NCBI GenBank assembly: GCA_958434805.1
Contig: CAUBDX010000003.1
Coordinates: 1 to 64,000, forward strand
Direction: 5' to 3'
Source: an uncultured Phocaeicola sp.
GTDB lineage: Bacteria > Bacteroidota > Bacteroidia > Bacteroidales > Bacteroidaceae
DNA length: 64,000 nt
Shown: positions 7,494-16,753 of the stretch, in pieces
Numbering within the stretch: position 1 is the first letter of the stretch
How the letters are laid out: the number at the start of each line of letters is the position of its first letter
Translations under genes and position numbers: made by a program
Notes under the pieces: model-generated
What the model saw: only the letters and a program-made list of their open reading frames with translations
Database searches by the model: none
What the model was told of the DNA's origin: nothing

Positions 7494-8948
7494 TTATTCG
7501 GGAATTTTAAGTGTAAAGGTACTGCCTTTTCCTGTGCTGCTTTCCACGGAAACAGTTCCTTTATGCTGTTCTATCATTGTTTTTACATAATAAAGTCCTA
7601 ATCCATATCCTTTTACATTATGCAGATTACCGGTCGGAACCCGATAAAACTTATCAAACAGATGTTTTTGTCTGTCGGCAGGAATACCTATTCCTTTGTC
7701 TTGTATCTTTAGCATTACATAAGCGTTACGGTCACCGTTGCATGGATTGTTGCAGCGTATTGCAGAAATGTAAATATATGCCTTTTCATCGGAATATTTT
7801 ATAGCATTATCTATCAGATTGCTGATCATGTTATACAGGTGCAAGCGGTCTGCACGTAGGGTTATGTTTTCTTCCATAATGAGTTTGAACTCAGTCGGCT
7901 TATCAGCTTTCAATCTATGTTGGCTGATCAGATTTTCCAACATAGACCTCAGTTCGACAGGTTCATAGTTCAGACGGAAGTTCTTCCGTTGCTCCATACT
8001 CATGGAAAGGATCTGTTCCACCAGTCCGCTGAGCTGTTTCAGCTGGGTTTGGATAATCTGAAGATAGTTCTGTCGTTTCGTCAGGTTTTCTGCTCCGTTG
8101 AAGTTCAGTAATGCATCGTTGGCGGCGTAGGCTACGGCTATCGGAGTTTTCAGTTCGTGAGTAATGTTATGCGTGAAGTCCTCTTTCATTTCTTCTACAC
8201 TTTTCTGCCTTAAGATGATACGGATAAGAAACCAGAATGATACCCCCAATATAATAATGATAAAGAAAGAGGTATAAAGTATCCCCTTCATTTGTTGCAA
8301 GACGATGGTATTTGTCGGTTCCACCCATAACCGGTATGCCATTTTGTTGTACAAGTCATAATTGTAATAGTAGCTCACTGCTTCTTTGCCCGGCCTGTAT
8401 TTTTGAGGTGAGCTGAGTCCTTGTACGACCGTGCTGTCTTGACGTAAATTCACTATTTCGATGCGGTGAGGCAGGTAGATGATTCCGCGCATGGCAAGTG
8501 TCCTTGTAAAAAGGCTGTCGAAAGTGTGCAGGTTGATTTCCGTGAAAAGGTCCAGCTGGCTGTGGATACCCCGTTGGAAGTATTTGGTGAGCAGTTCCAG
8601 TGTACCGTTTTTGTCGATGGTAGTAGATACCGGTTCATTGATTTCCAGACCAAATCTTTTTTGCTGTTTGAAAGGCTCGGTTTCTATAACTTTGGTAATC
8701 AAAGCACTGCTGTCCAGATTGATACTGGATTCGATATAGCCATTTATGGTTTCGTTGCTTCGTTTCACGGAGTCGCACCGTTCCATCATTTCATTGTAGT
8801 CACTCACCTGTAATGTTTCTATCAGGCAATTGTCCATATCCTTCTTCATCGAGGTGTATAATCCTGTCAACCAATATGCCTGATAGGCAAAGACGCCTAT
8901 CAGCGAAAGGATAATCAATGCGGCTATGGCTTTAAACGGTATCTTCAT
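7494..8948 (-). CDS. Sensor histidine kinase
   Basis: This protein has 484 aa from the preferred ATG at 8948. Its first membrane segment follows the start (IPFKAIAALIILSLIGVFAYQ) and a second lies at about residues 240-262 (ILYTSFFIIIILGVSFWFLI). An extracytoplasmic sensor domain of about 200 residues lies between them. The HisKA box THELKTP and the HATPase motifs (NLIDNAIKYS, DKGIGIP, GYGLGLYYVK) are intact. A longer frame from 9041 would add 31 residues without signal-peptide character. A TATTTTTG element lies 7 bases before ATG 8948. It is transcribed ahead of the response regulator. Confidence 0.88.
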   Translation of the reverse strand: MKIPFKAIAALIILSLIGVFAYQAYWLTGLYTSMKKDMDNCLIETLQVSDYNEMMERCDSVKRSNETINGYIESSINLDSSALITKVIETEPFKQQKRFGLEINEPVSTTIDKNGTLELLTKYFQRGIHSQLDLFTEINLHTFDSLFTRTLAMRGIIYLPHRIEIVNLRQDSTVVQGLSSPQKYRPGKEAVSYYYNYDLYNKMAYRLWVEPTNTIVLQQMKGILYTSFFIIIILGVSFWFLIRIILRQKSVEEMKEDFTHNITHELKTPIAVAYAANDALLNFNGAENLTKRQNYLQIIQTQLKQLSGLVEQILSMSMEQRKNFRLNYEPVELRSMLENLISQHRLKADKPTEFKLIMEENITLRADRLHLYNMISNLIDNAIKYSDEKAYIYISAIRCNNPCNGDRNAYVMLKIQDKGIGIPADRQKHLFDKFYRVPTGNLHNVKGYGLGLYYVKTMIEQHKGTVSVESSTGKGSTFTLKIPE

Positions 8949-8955
8949 GGTTTGG

Positions 8956-8963
8956 CAAAAATA
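8956..8963 (-). promoter_or_regulatory. -7 element immediately upstream of the sensor-kinase start
   Basis: On the minus strand this reads TATTTTTG, followed by 7 bases and the ATG at 8948. Such spacing would give an almost leaderless mRNA. No TTTG -33 element is found at about 20 bases, so confidence is limited. Confidence 0.4.
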
Positions 8964-9059
8964 GGTACAAAATAAGTATTCTCTTTCTTTTGATAACACT
9001 AAATAAGACTTCATAAGCCGGCGGTAACACATACGGCACATTTTTCACCTTTACTTTGC

Positions 9060-11156
9060 ATGGACACTAAAAATAAAACGATGATGAGGACAGTGATTAT
9101 CTTTTGTTTATGCTTGTCGGCATTTGCGGCACAAGCGCAGAATGATGTGAATTATACCTATATGGACAGCCTTTTCCAACAATTGCCGGAGGTGTTGGTC
9201 AAAGGGGAGCGTCCGGTGGTAAAGGCCGAGCGGGGAAAGCTGGTCTATGACTTACCCCGTATGGTAGAGCGGCTTCCGGTGAATAACGCCTACGAGGCGG
9301 TAAAGGAACTGCCCGGCATCGTGGAACAAGATGGCAATCTCACTTTTGGGGGGCGCAGTATTACTTTGGTAGTAAATGGAAAAGTAAGTACACTGGACAA
9401 GGACGATTTGAAGTCCGTGCTTCAGAATACCCCTGTCAGTCGTCTGGAGAAAGCGGAAATCATGTATGCTGCTCCGGCACGTTACCGCATTCGTGGAGCC
9501 ATGGTGAATGTTATTCTAAAATCGAATATCGGGCAGAAGCCTTCTTGGTCCGGTGAAGTAGCGGCTATGTATGAACAGTCCCGCAGGGAAGACATTGCAG
9601 GCCGTGGAAATTTGCTCTACACTTCCCGGCGCTTTTCGGCGGATGTGATGTATTCATACGGGTTCAAACATACCACTTTCGGATTGGACAAACAGTCATG
9701 GCACACTATGGCGGGGGACGTACACGAGTTGGATTTGAAAACAGAGGCTAAAGGGTATGGCGGCCGGCATAACCTCCGCTTGGGGGCGGATTATGATTTC
9801 GGGAAGAAGAACTTGTTGAGTGTGGTTTACAATACACAATACCGCTATGGGCAGGACTGTACAAAAATGCGTGGAACAGCCCACAGTGATAAAACGGATG
9901 ACGGTGACCGCCAGTTACATAATGTGGCGGCCGATTATCAATCTTCTTTCGGCCTTTCGGCAGGAATGGATTTCCTTTTTTTCTCCAATCCGTCACAGAC
10001 CTTTCTGGAGAAAGATATGCAGGATGTCAGCCGGACATTGAATTATGACAGCAACCAACGTATCAACCGCTGGTTATTCTATGCCAACCAGCTTCATTCC
10101 TTGCAAGGTGGAACCGAGATAAATTATGGTGTAAAGTACACTGCCACACACGATAACAGCTACCAGTTCTATCGGGATGGTGAAACAGGAGCCTTGATTC
10201 CCGATAATTCCGAGAAACTGCTTCGAAAAGAATATACTCTGAATATGTACACCGGCGCTTCACATAGTTTTGGGAAGAAGTTCTCTGCCGAAATTTCCTT
10301 GGCCGCAGAGCTTTATCATGCCGGGGAACGCCATAGCTGGATGCTGTATCCCACTGTAAACACAACTTATACTCCGGCAGATGGCCATACCTTGCAAATG
10401 TCTTTCACCAGTAATCGTAAATATCCCGCTTACTGGCAGTTGCAACCTATTATACAGTATGTGGACAGCTATACCGAGGCTCATGGAAATCCCGACCTGA
10501 AGCCAAGTTCCAATTATTCGCTCGACTTGAATTATCTGTATAAGAATAGATATATGATAGGGGTGAATTACAATTACACACCCGATTACTTTGTGCAGCT
10601 CCCTTATCAATTGCCCGACCGTCTGGCGGAGGTGAATCAGTTTGTGAATTATGATTTTCAGAAAAGATGGACCATACAGACTATGGCTTCTTATAAAGTG
10701 AGTACATGGTGGAACGGGCGCATTTTTGCTTTCGGCCTGTTCTCTCATGACAAGAACAGCCATTTCCATGATATTGCATTCAACCGGCATAAATTCAGCG
10801 TCATTCTGAATACCACAAACACATTCATCTTATCGAAGAAACCGAATATCATAGGTACGTTGGCTGGTTTTTACCAATCACGTGCCATACAAGGGGTGTA
10901 TAACTTAAGTCCTATTTGTAATGTTTCGACTTCACTTCAGTGGGCTTCTCCGGATGGAAAGACGAAGGTGATATTGAAAGGAAATGATATTCTTAATACA
11001 TCGAATATGACCACCCGGCTGGCGTGGGGGCAGCAACGGAACCGGACAGAAATGAATTGGGACAATCGTAGCTTTACATTTTCATTCCTCTATAAATTCG
11101 GCGGATACAAAGAGAAGAAACGTACCGATGTCGATACCAAGCGGCTGGGACGATGA
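9060..11156 (+). CDS. TonB-dependent receptor-like outer-membrane barrel (OMP_b-brl_3 type)
   Basis: The 698-aa protein has a signal peptide ending near AQAQN and a plug-like domain (PEVLVKGERPVVKAERGKLV, then NAYEAVKELPGI and the sequence up to MVNVILKSN, about residues 40-155). A large beta-barrel follows, with the features of the outer-membrane barrel family 3. It lacks the N-terminal carboxypeptidase-like domain of SusC proteins. The extreme C-terminus is charged (KRTDVDTKRLGR) rather than ending in an aromatic. It is divergent from the two-component system at 6806-8948. The ligand is unknown. Confidence 0.8.
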   Translation: MDTKNKTMMRTVIIFCLCLSAFAAQAQNDVNYTYMDSLFQQLPEVLVKGERPVVKAERGKLVYDLPRMVERLPVNNAYEAVKELPGIVEQDGNLTFGGRSITLVVNGKVSTLDKDDLKSVLQNTPVSRLEKAEIMYAAPARYRIRGAMVNVILKSNIGQKPSWSGEVAAMYEQSRREDIAGRGNLLYTSRRFSADVMYSYGFKHTTFGLDKQSWHTMAGDVHELDLKTEAKGYGGRHNLRLGADYDFGKKNLLSVVYNTQYRYGQDCTKMRGTAHSDKTDDGDRQLHNVAADYQSSFGLSAGMDFLFFSNPSQTFLEKDMQDVSRTLNYDSNQRINRWLFYANQLHSLQGGTEINYGVKYTATHDNSYQFYRDGETGALIPDNSEKLLRKEYTLNMYTGASHSFGKKFSAEISLAAELYHAGERHSWMLYPTVNTTYTPADGHTLQMSFTSNRKYPAYWQLQPIIQYVDSYTEAHGNPDLKPSSNYSLDLNYLYKNRYMIGVNYNYTPDYFVQLPYQLPDRLAEVNQFVNYDFQKRWTIQTMASYKVSTWWNGRIFAFGLFSHDKNSHFHDIAFNRHKFSVILNTTNTFILSKKPNIIGTLAGFYQSRAIQGVYNLSPICNVSTSLQWASPDGKTKVILKGNDILNTSNMTTRLAWGQQRNRTEMNWDNRSFTFSFLYKFGGYKEKKRTDVDTKRLGR

Positions 11157-11160
11157 TTTT

Positions 11161-11188
11161 TTAGTGGTTAGTAATCACTAACCACTAA
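11161..11188. repeat. Perfect hairpin of TTAGTGGTTAGT type
   Basis: TTAGTGGTTAGT (11161-11172) pairs with ACTAACCACTAA (11177-11188) across a 4-base loop. It sits between the convergent barrel gene and sufE. No T-run follows in either direction. Similar TTAGTGATTAG-type simple repeats recur between genes of Bacteroides genomes, so it may be a repeat element that also ends transcripts. Confidence 0.5.
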
Positions 11189-11191
11189 TCA

Positions 11192-11620
11192 CTAGTTCGC
11201 CATTTTTGCCTTGAAAGCCAGCGCATACATACGCATCTGTTTTACCATTGCCAGCAAGCCATTGCTGCGGGTGGGCGACAGATGTTCTTTCAAACCTATC
11301 TTCTCTATAAAGTATAAATCACTGCTTAATATTTCATCCGGAGTATGTCCGCTGACTACTTTGATAAGCAGGGCAATGATACCTTTTACAATCAAGGCGT
11401 CACTTTCCGCCTGGAACACCACTTTGCCGTCTTCCATATCGGCTTGCAGCCATACGCGGCTCTGGCAACCGTCTATCAGGTTTTGTTCTGTTTTATATTC
11501 GGGGGCGAGTGGTTCCTGCTCGTTACCCAAATCTATGAGCAATTGATACTTGTCCATCCAGTCATCAAAATCACTGAACTCTTCTATCACTTCGTTCTGA
11601 AGTTCGTTTATTGTTTTCAT
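11192..11620 (-). CDS. sufE: SufE, sulfur-acceptor protein for SufS
   Basis: The 142-aa protein matches SufE. The sulfur-accepting Cys52 lies in LIDGCQSRVW, and PTRSNGLLAMV matches the family C-terminal motif. SufE takes persulfide from the SufS desulfurase and passes it to the SufBCD scaffold. In this window sufBCDS lies about 41 kb away (52878-57703) without an adjacent sufE or sufU, so this gene probably serves that system. It lies 11 bases downstream of the M28 peptidase gene and may be transcribed with it. Confidence 0.88.
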   Translation of the reverse strand: MKTINELQNEVIEEFSDFDDWMDKYQLLIDLGNEQEPLAPEYKTEQNLIDGCQSRVWLQADMEDGKVVFQAESDALIVKGIIALLIKVVSGHTPDEILSSDLYFIEKIGLKEHLSPTRSNGLLAMVKQMRMYALAFKAKMAN

Positions 11621-11631
11621 TATTTTATCAT

Positions 11632-12636
11632 TTATTTCTCATTATAAATCACATCCATCACTGTTTGTCCTACCGCTTTCAGCGTGTTACGGTCAATGTT
11701 TTCCATCGTATCGTTTACCGTATGCCAGAAAGAGCCGAAAGAACTTTGCGGATTGTCGGCATCATAGTTAATGATGTCCACACACGGGATACGCGCCAAC
11801 TTGTTGACATAGATATGGTCGTCCACCGTCTCGCCCCCGTCTTCTTTTACAAAATATTTGCCATATCCCAGCTCATGTGCCTTTTTCCAGATTTTCTTCA
11901 TTTCGGAACGGGCGGTGCGGGCCGAGTAACCTTCATAATAGAAGGTGGCATCTTTTCCTCCTACCATATCCAGCAAGATTCCATAGCGTGCATTATAGTT
12001 CTGAACATGTGGGGTACGTGCCCAGTATTGTGATCCAAGACACCAAGTGTCCTGTTTGTACTTGCCGTCATAAAATTCGGGAATTCCATAATCCTCCGAA
12101 TCGAAAAATACGATATCTATACCTAGGGCAGGTTGTTCCTTCTGTATCTGACGGGCGATTTCCAGCAGCACCCCCACACCGCTGGCACCATCATTCACTC
12201 CCAGTATAGGAGTATGGTGATTCTTCGGGTCGGGATCATTGTCGGCATACGGGCGGCTGTCCCAATGGGCGCAAAGCAGGATACGTTTTTTACTTTCGGG
12301 CTTGTAAGCACCGATAATGTTGCGTGATTTCAGTATCGTACCGTCGTATGCTATCAGATCGGCATATTGATTGTATACCTTGGCGCCGAATTTTTCCAAT
12401 TGTCCTGCCAGATATTCCCCACATTCTTTGTGCGCCTGTGTGTTGGGAACACGGGGACCGAAGTCTGCTTGTACCTGAATGTACTGGTAGGCGCTGTCTG
12501 CATTGAATTCGGGAGCCTTGATCACTTCTTTGTCTACGGTTTCTGTCCGGTCGTTTCTGCTTTTACTGTTTCCGCACGAAACGGCTGTCAATACAAGCAG
12601 CAAGAACGGGATTACTAAAACATTTCTTATCTTCAT
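11632..12636 (-). CDS. M28-family lipoprotein, probable glutaminyl-peptide cyclotransferase
   Basis: The 334-aa protein has an SpII signal with lipobox Cys21 (AVSC). Its fold matches the animal-type (type II) glutaminyl cyclases of Bacteroidetes: FGPRVPNTQAH (59-69), AHWDSRPY (123-130), likely zinc ligands D149 in GVNDGASGVG, E181 in FFDSEDYG and H305 in FWHTVND. These enzymes form pyroglutamate on the N-terminal Gln of exported proteins, which in this phylum often follows signal cleavage before Gln. A plain aminopeptidase role cannot be excluded from sequence alone. Confidence 0.8.
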   Translation of the reverse strand: MKIRNVLVIPFLLLVLTAVSCGNSKSRNDRTETVDKEVIKAPEFNADSAYQYIQVQADFGPRVPNTQAHKECGEYLAGQLEKFGAKVYNQYADLIAYDGTILKSRNIIGAYKPESKKRILLCAHWDSRPYADNDPDPKNHHTPILGVNDGASGVGVLLEIARQIQKEQPALGIDIVFFDSEDYGIPEFYDGKYKQDTWCLGSQYWARTPHVQNYNARYGILLDMVGGKDATFYYEGYSARTARSEMKKIWKKAHELGYGKYFVKEDGGETVDDHIYVNKLARIPCVDIINYDADNPQSSFGSFWHTVNDTMENIDRNTLKAVGQTVMDVIYNEK

Positions 12637-12704
12637 ACTTATTCTTCTGTTATTTATTTGTGCATTATCCTTTATATGGAAGGGGGCTGCGCCGCAAAGT
12701 TACG

Positions 12705-14462
12705 TTATTTTCTTTGTACTTCTTCCATAACGCGCAGGAAGTTTCCACCCCAAATGAGGCGGATATTTTCTTCACTGTATCTTTCCAACAGCAGCCGGCG
12801 TGTAAAGTTTATCAATTCTGATGCCGAAGCGCAGCCTGTGATGCCGCCGTCACCGTCAAAATCGGTTCCTATCCCTACATGTTCTATGCCCATGACATTT
12901 ACCATGTGGTTCAGATGCTCGATGGCATCCTTGATGGTAGCTTCTCCGTTCTTGCGCAGGAATCCGCCATACATACATACCTGTGCCACCCCCCCCTTGG
13001 CTGCCAATGCTTTCAATTGGTCATCCGTCAGATTGCGCGGATGGTCGCAAAGGGCACGGGCCGAAGAATGAGAGGCTACGATCGGTTTGCCGCTGATTGC
13101 CAGTGCATCATAGAAACTTTTCTCTCCGGCATGAGAAACATCTACCATCATTCCCACACGGTTCATTTCTTTTATCACCTGTTCACCGAATGTGCTTACG
13201 CCCAGTCCTTCCTCATTATAACGGGCAGAGCCGCAGATATCATTATTTCCGTTGTGGCAAAGTGTCATGTACACCACGCCACGATGGCGGAAACGTTCTA
13301 CATTCGTGATATCCTTGCCAATGGCATATCCGTTTTCAATGCCCAGCATGACAGCCTTTTTCCCTGCTTTTTTCAAACGGCACAGATCAGCGGGAGTATA
13401 TGCTATATCTACGGCTGTACAGTTCTTGGCAACCATCTCCTCTATTTCGTTCAGGATGTGGTCTGCTTTGGCAGTAGCGGCCGATAAGGCTTCATCGGTA
13501 CGTTCCAATTGCTTCAGGTAAGCCACCATGATGGTTGCGTCCAGATGTCCTTCCGTCATCTTATGCAGGTCTACCAGGATTTTCTTGTCACGGGTGGCGA
13601 AGTTTATTCCTTGATCGAAGAACATGGGAGTGTCGCAATGTGAATCCAGCGTTATCATGCGGCTGTGAAGTTTTTTGGCTTCTCTGAAAGAAGTGGATTC
13701 CTGTATAAGCCAGTGGAATACCGGCATCATACAGGTATTGTTTTCCAGAATGAAACATTCCGGATGCCATTGCACTCCCATCATGGACTTGCATTCGGTA
13801 GATTCCATCGCTTCAATGACTCCGTCGGATGAGCGGGCAGTTACCCTGAAACCCGGCGCAACCTCCTTTACCGCCTGATGGTGAAACGAATTGACCGGCA
13901 ATATTTCTGTTTCAAACAATTTATAGAGTAAGGAATCTTTCTCTATCCGGACCGTATGCGAGGCATATCCCCGTCCCAAATCCTGATCGTGTTTGATCCG
14001 TTCCCCTTCCATCTGTACGTGGATATCCTGATACAGGCTGCCTCCAAAAGCGGCGTTCATCACCTGTATGCCGCGGCATATTCCCAGAATCGGTATCTGC
14101 CGGTCGGCGGCCAGTTTGGCAAGCAATAACTCCTGACGATCCCTCCGGGGATTTATGCTGTGTAATTCCTTTATCGGTTCTTCTCCAAGGAACAAGGGAT
14201 TGATATCCGCACCGCCGGTCAGTAGCAAGCCATCCAATGCATTCAGTGAGTTTATCAAACTGTTAGTTTCGTCAACAGGAGGAATAATGAAAGGAATACC
14301 TCCTGCTTTCAGAATGGAAGTGAAATATCCTTCCAGCAAAGTACATGCGCCTTCCTGGAAGTTTCCGGTAAGCCCTATGACTGGAGCATCTTTGTGGCAG
14401 GGAAAGGTGCGGTGTATGGCATCGTACTCGGCTGAAATGTCAAATGTTTGAAAGGTTTTCAT
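12705..14462 (-). CDS. Fusion of C26 gamma-glutamyl hydrolase and M19 membrane dipeptidase
   Basis: The 585-aa product has two complete enzymatic modules. Residues about 25-255 form a class I glutamine-amidotransferase-like C26 domain (LLTGGADINP, nucleophile Cys129 in LGICRGIQ, H233 and E235 in GVQWHPE), as in gamma-glutamyl-GABA hydrolases. Residues about 265-580 form an M19 renal-dipeptidase domain (HCD at 275-277, then GIENGY, VSHAGE, ASHSSAR and GTDFDGDGG). Together they could split gamma-glutamyl compounds and then dipeptides. No signal peptide is visible. TATCTTTG on the minus strand at 14489-14496 is a likely -7 box. Confidence 0.88.
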   Translation of the reverse strand: MKTFQTFDISAEYDAIHRTFPCHKDAPVIGLTGNFQEGACTLLEGYFTSILKAGGIPFIIPPVDETNSLINSLNALDGLLLTGGADINPLFLGEEPIKELHSINPRRDRQELLLAKLAADRQIPILGICRGIQVMNAAFGGSLYQDIHVQMEGERIKHDQDLGRGYASHTVRIEKDSLLYKLFETEILPVNSFHHQAVKEVAPGFRVTARSSDGVIEAMESTECKSMMGVQWHPECFILENNTCMMPVFHWLIQESTSFREAKKLHSRMITLDSHCDTPMFFDQGINFATRDKKILVDLHKMTEGHLDATIMVAYLKQLERTDEALSAATAKADHILNEIEEMVAKNCTAVDIAYTPADLCRLKKAGKKAVMLGIENGYAIGKDITNVERFRHRGVVYMTLCHNGNNDICGSARYNEEGLGVSTFGEQVIKEMNRVGMMVDVSHAGEKSFYDALAISGKPIVASHSSARALCDHPRNLTDDQLKALAAKGGVAQVCMYGGFLRKNGEATIKDAIEHLNHMVNVMGIEHVGIGTDFDGDGGITGCASASELINFTRRLLLERYSEENIRLIWGGNFLRVMEEVQRK

Positions 14463-14538
14463 AAGTTAAATTATTCATAGAAACTAAGCAAAGATAGGGA
14501 TAAATTCAGATTTATTTTTCATATTTGCTAAAAATCTA

Positions 14539-15453
14539 ATGACCATGGAACCTATACAAGACTTCGCCGGCCTGATATGCCGTTTGCGTTCGTTGAAGGA
14601 GCGGAAACGTGTGGTGGTTGTTTGCCCCAATGACCCTCATACCGAATACGTTATAACCCGCAGTTTGCACGAAGGCTTTGCCGATTTCTTATTGGTGGCG
14701 GATACGCCCCATTTGCTGAACTCGGAATATATCCGCCTTCAATATCCGGATCATGTGAAAGTATACGAGGCGACAAGTCCCGATAAAGCAGCCCAGGAAG
14801 CTGTTTCGCTGATACGTGAGGGACATGCGGACGTGTTGATGAAAGGGATTATCAATACGGATAATTTATTGCGGGCCGTGCTTAATAAGGAACATGGTAT
14901 CCTGCCGAAAGGGAATGTGCTGAGCCATATCACGGTGGCACAGATCCCGATGTACAAGAAATTGCTGTTCTTCTCGGATGCAGCGGTCATTCCCCGTCCT
15001 ACCTTGGAACAATTCGAGGCGATGCTGCGGTATGATCTGGAGGTATGCCGCCGCATGGGAATAGAAGCTCCCCGTGTGGCCTTGATTCATTGTACGGAAA
15101 AAGTAAACGAGAAATTCCCTCATACACTGGATTATGTGACTTTAAAGGAACGTGCCGCCGCCGGTGCTTACGGAAACATGTACTTGGACGGACCCATGGA
15201 TGTGAAGACGGCATGTGATGCGCATAGCGGTGAGGTGAAAGGAATCAGCTCGCCGGTGGTGGGACATGCGGATTTGTTGATCTTTCCCAATATCGAGTCG
15301 GGAAATACATTCTATAAAACGGTGTCATTGTTTGGTGACGCCAACATGGCAGGTATGTTGCGAGGTACGGCCTCTCCCGTAGTGGTTCCGTCGCGTGCCG
15401 ATTCCGGTAATTCGAAATATTACAGTCTGGCATTGGCCTGCGTGGCCGGATAA
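14539..15453 (+). CDS. ptb: Phosphate butyryltransferase (phosphate acyltransferase)
   Basis: The 304-aa protein belongs to the phosphate acetyl/butyryltransferase family (DVLMKGIINTDNLLRAVL, KGNVLSHI, SPVVGHADLLIFPNIESGN, VVPSRADS). It converts an acyl-CoA and phosphate to acyl-phosphate and CoA. With the kinase 98 bases downstream it would conserve energy from butyryl-, isobutyryl- or other branched acyl-CoA as ATP. ATG 14539 and ATG 14545 are both possible starts. It is divergent from the C26-M19 gene. Confidence 0.88.
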   Translation: MTMEPIQDFAGLICRLRSLKERKRVVVVCPNDPHTEYVITRSLHEGFADFLLVADTPHLLNSEYIRLQYPDHVKVYEATSPDKAAQEAVSLIREGHADVLMKGIINTDNLLRAVLNKEHGILPKGNVLSHITVAQIPMYKKLLFFSDAAVIPRPTLEQFEAMLRYDLEVCRRMGIEAPRVALIHCTEKVNEKFPHTLDYVTLKERAAAGAYGNMYLDGPMDVKTACDAHSGEVKGISSPVVGHADLLIFPNIESGNTFYKTVSLFGDANMAGMLRGTASPVVVPSRADSGNSKYYSLALACVAG

Positions 15454-15463
15454 ATAATGTGGC

Positions 15464-15545
15464 AATGTGCCAATTTGCCGGTGTGTCAATTGGCTGTGCT
15501 GTGTTGCCGCATGGTTTTGGCTCATTCGCAAATTGATAAATTATT
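15464..15545 (+). repeat. Intergenic low-complexity CAATGTGCCAATT-type sequence
   Basis: Between ptb and buk the sequence consists of variations of GTGGCAATGTGCCAATTTG and GTGTGTCAATTGG, including a short hairpin TGGCA-atg-TGCCA. Such repeats are common filler between Bacteroides genes. I see no coding signal or terminator here. Confidence 0.4.
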
Positions 15546-15551
15546 GAAACT

Positions 15552-16616
15552 ATGAAAATATTTGTGATTAATCCGGGCTCTACTTCTACCAAAATAGCCC
15601 TTTTCATCGATGAAAAGCCGGTGTGGGCGGCAGGGGCCCATCATACTGCGGATGACTTGTCGGAGTTTCACCACGTCAACGAACAGTATGCGTACCGTAA
15701 GGACTTTGTATTGCGATTGCTTGCCGAGGCGGATATTCCGTTGGATTTTGATGCCGTCATTGCCCGTGGCGGTCTGCTGAAGCCTACGCCCGGCGGGGTG
15801 TATGCCATTAACGAACAGATGAAACACGATTTGCTCAACGCCCGGATGGAGCACGCCTGTAATTTGGGCGCGCTGATTGCCGATGAAATAGCCCGGGAAT
15901 GCCATTGTCCCGCCTACATTGCCGATCCCGAAGTGGTAGACGAGCTGCAACCGGCCGCCCGCCTGACGGGAATACCGGAGATAGAGCGCATTTCCATCTT
16001 CCATGCCTTGAACAGTAAGGCGGTATCGCGTAAATATGCCGCTTCCATCGGGAAACATTATGAAGAGTTGAATCTGATTGTGGTGCATCTGGGGGGTGGC
16101 ATATCGGTGGGTGCCCATTGCAAAGGACGGGTGATTGATGTTAACAATGCCTTGAACGGTGAGGGGCCGTTTTCTCCCGAACGTGCGGGAACCATTCCTG
16201 CCGACCAGTTGGCGGAATTGTGCTTCAGCGGTAAGTATACGTTAAAGCAGATCAAGAAGATGCTGAATGGCAAAGGGGGGCTGACTGCCCATCTGGGTAT
16301 GAATGATGTGGTGACTATTGCCCGGAAAGCTTCCGAAGGCGAGGAGCCTTATAAAGGGGTATTGGATGCGATGCTCTATACGGTGGCGAAACAGGCAGGG
16401 GCCATGTATGTCACGCTCCGTGGGCAGGTGGATGCCATTATTCTGACGGGAGGCATTGCCCATAGTGATTACTGTGTAGGGATTCTCAAGGAACAGATTG
16501 ATTATCTGGCGCCGGTCGTGCTGATGCCCGGTGAAGACGAGATGGGCTCGCTGGCTTATAATGCGTTGGGAGCCTTGAAAGGTGAGCTGCCTTTGCAGGT
16601 TTACCGGCCGGAATAA
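15552..16616 (+). CDS. buk: Butyrate kinase
   Basis: The 354-aa protein is a member of the ASKHA acetate/butyrate kinase family: FVINPGSTSTKIALF at the N-terminus (phosphate-1 loop), VVHLGGGISVGAH (adenosine/phosphate region), INAL-type motif in NNALNGEGPFSPERAG and the C-terminal ILTGGIAHS. It phosphorylates ADP with butyryl-phosphate, completing the Ptb-Buk route. In Bacteroides, which mainly makes acetate and propionate, the likely substrates are branched-chain acids. That is an inference. Confidence 0.92.
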   Translation: MKIFVINPGSTSTKIALFIDEKPVWAAGAHHTADDLSEFHHVNEQYAYRKDFVLRLLAEADIPLDFDAVIARGGLLKPTPGGVYAINEQMKHDLLNARMEHACNLGALIADEIARECHCPAYIADPEVVDELQPAARLTGIPEIERISIFHALNSKAVSRKYAASIGKHYEELNLIVVHLGGGISVGAHCKGRVIDVNNALNGEGPFSPERAGTIPADQLAELCFSGKYTLKQIKKMLNGKGGLTAHLGMNDVVTIARKASEGEEPYKGVLDAMLYTVAKQAGAMYVTLRGQVDAIILTGGIAHSDYCVGILKEQIDYLAPVVLMPGEDEMGSLAYNALGALKGELPLQVYRPE

Positions 16617-16700
16617 GAAGATGGTGGTACATCGGAATTAAAATAAGCGATAAAATTGTTCAAATCCTTCATGGAAGGGTAATGTGTTGATATACAGAAG

Positions 16701-16740
16701 GCTATTATGAAGGAATCATTATAAATTCCTTCATAATAGC
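16701..16740. repeat. 16-bp perfect inverted repeat with ATGAAGGA core
   Basis: GCTATTATGAAGGAAT (16701-16716) and its exact complement (16725-16740) enclose an 8-nt loop between buk and the convergent VapE-like gene. It may act as a bidirectional terminator. The ATGAAGGA/TCCTTCAT core recurs as hairpins on the other side of that gene (18554-18646). Confidence 0.6.
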
Positions 16741-16753
16741 TTCAGGGATGTTT

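Noticed and set aside
6806..8948. The RprX/RprY two-component pair of B. fragilis
   Set aside because: The receiver and linker sequences differ from what I recall of RprY, so only the general OmpR/sensor-kinase class is given.
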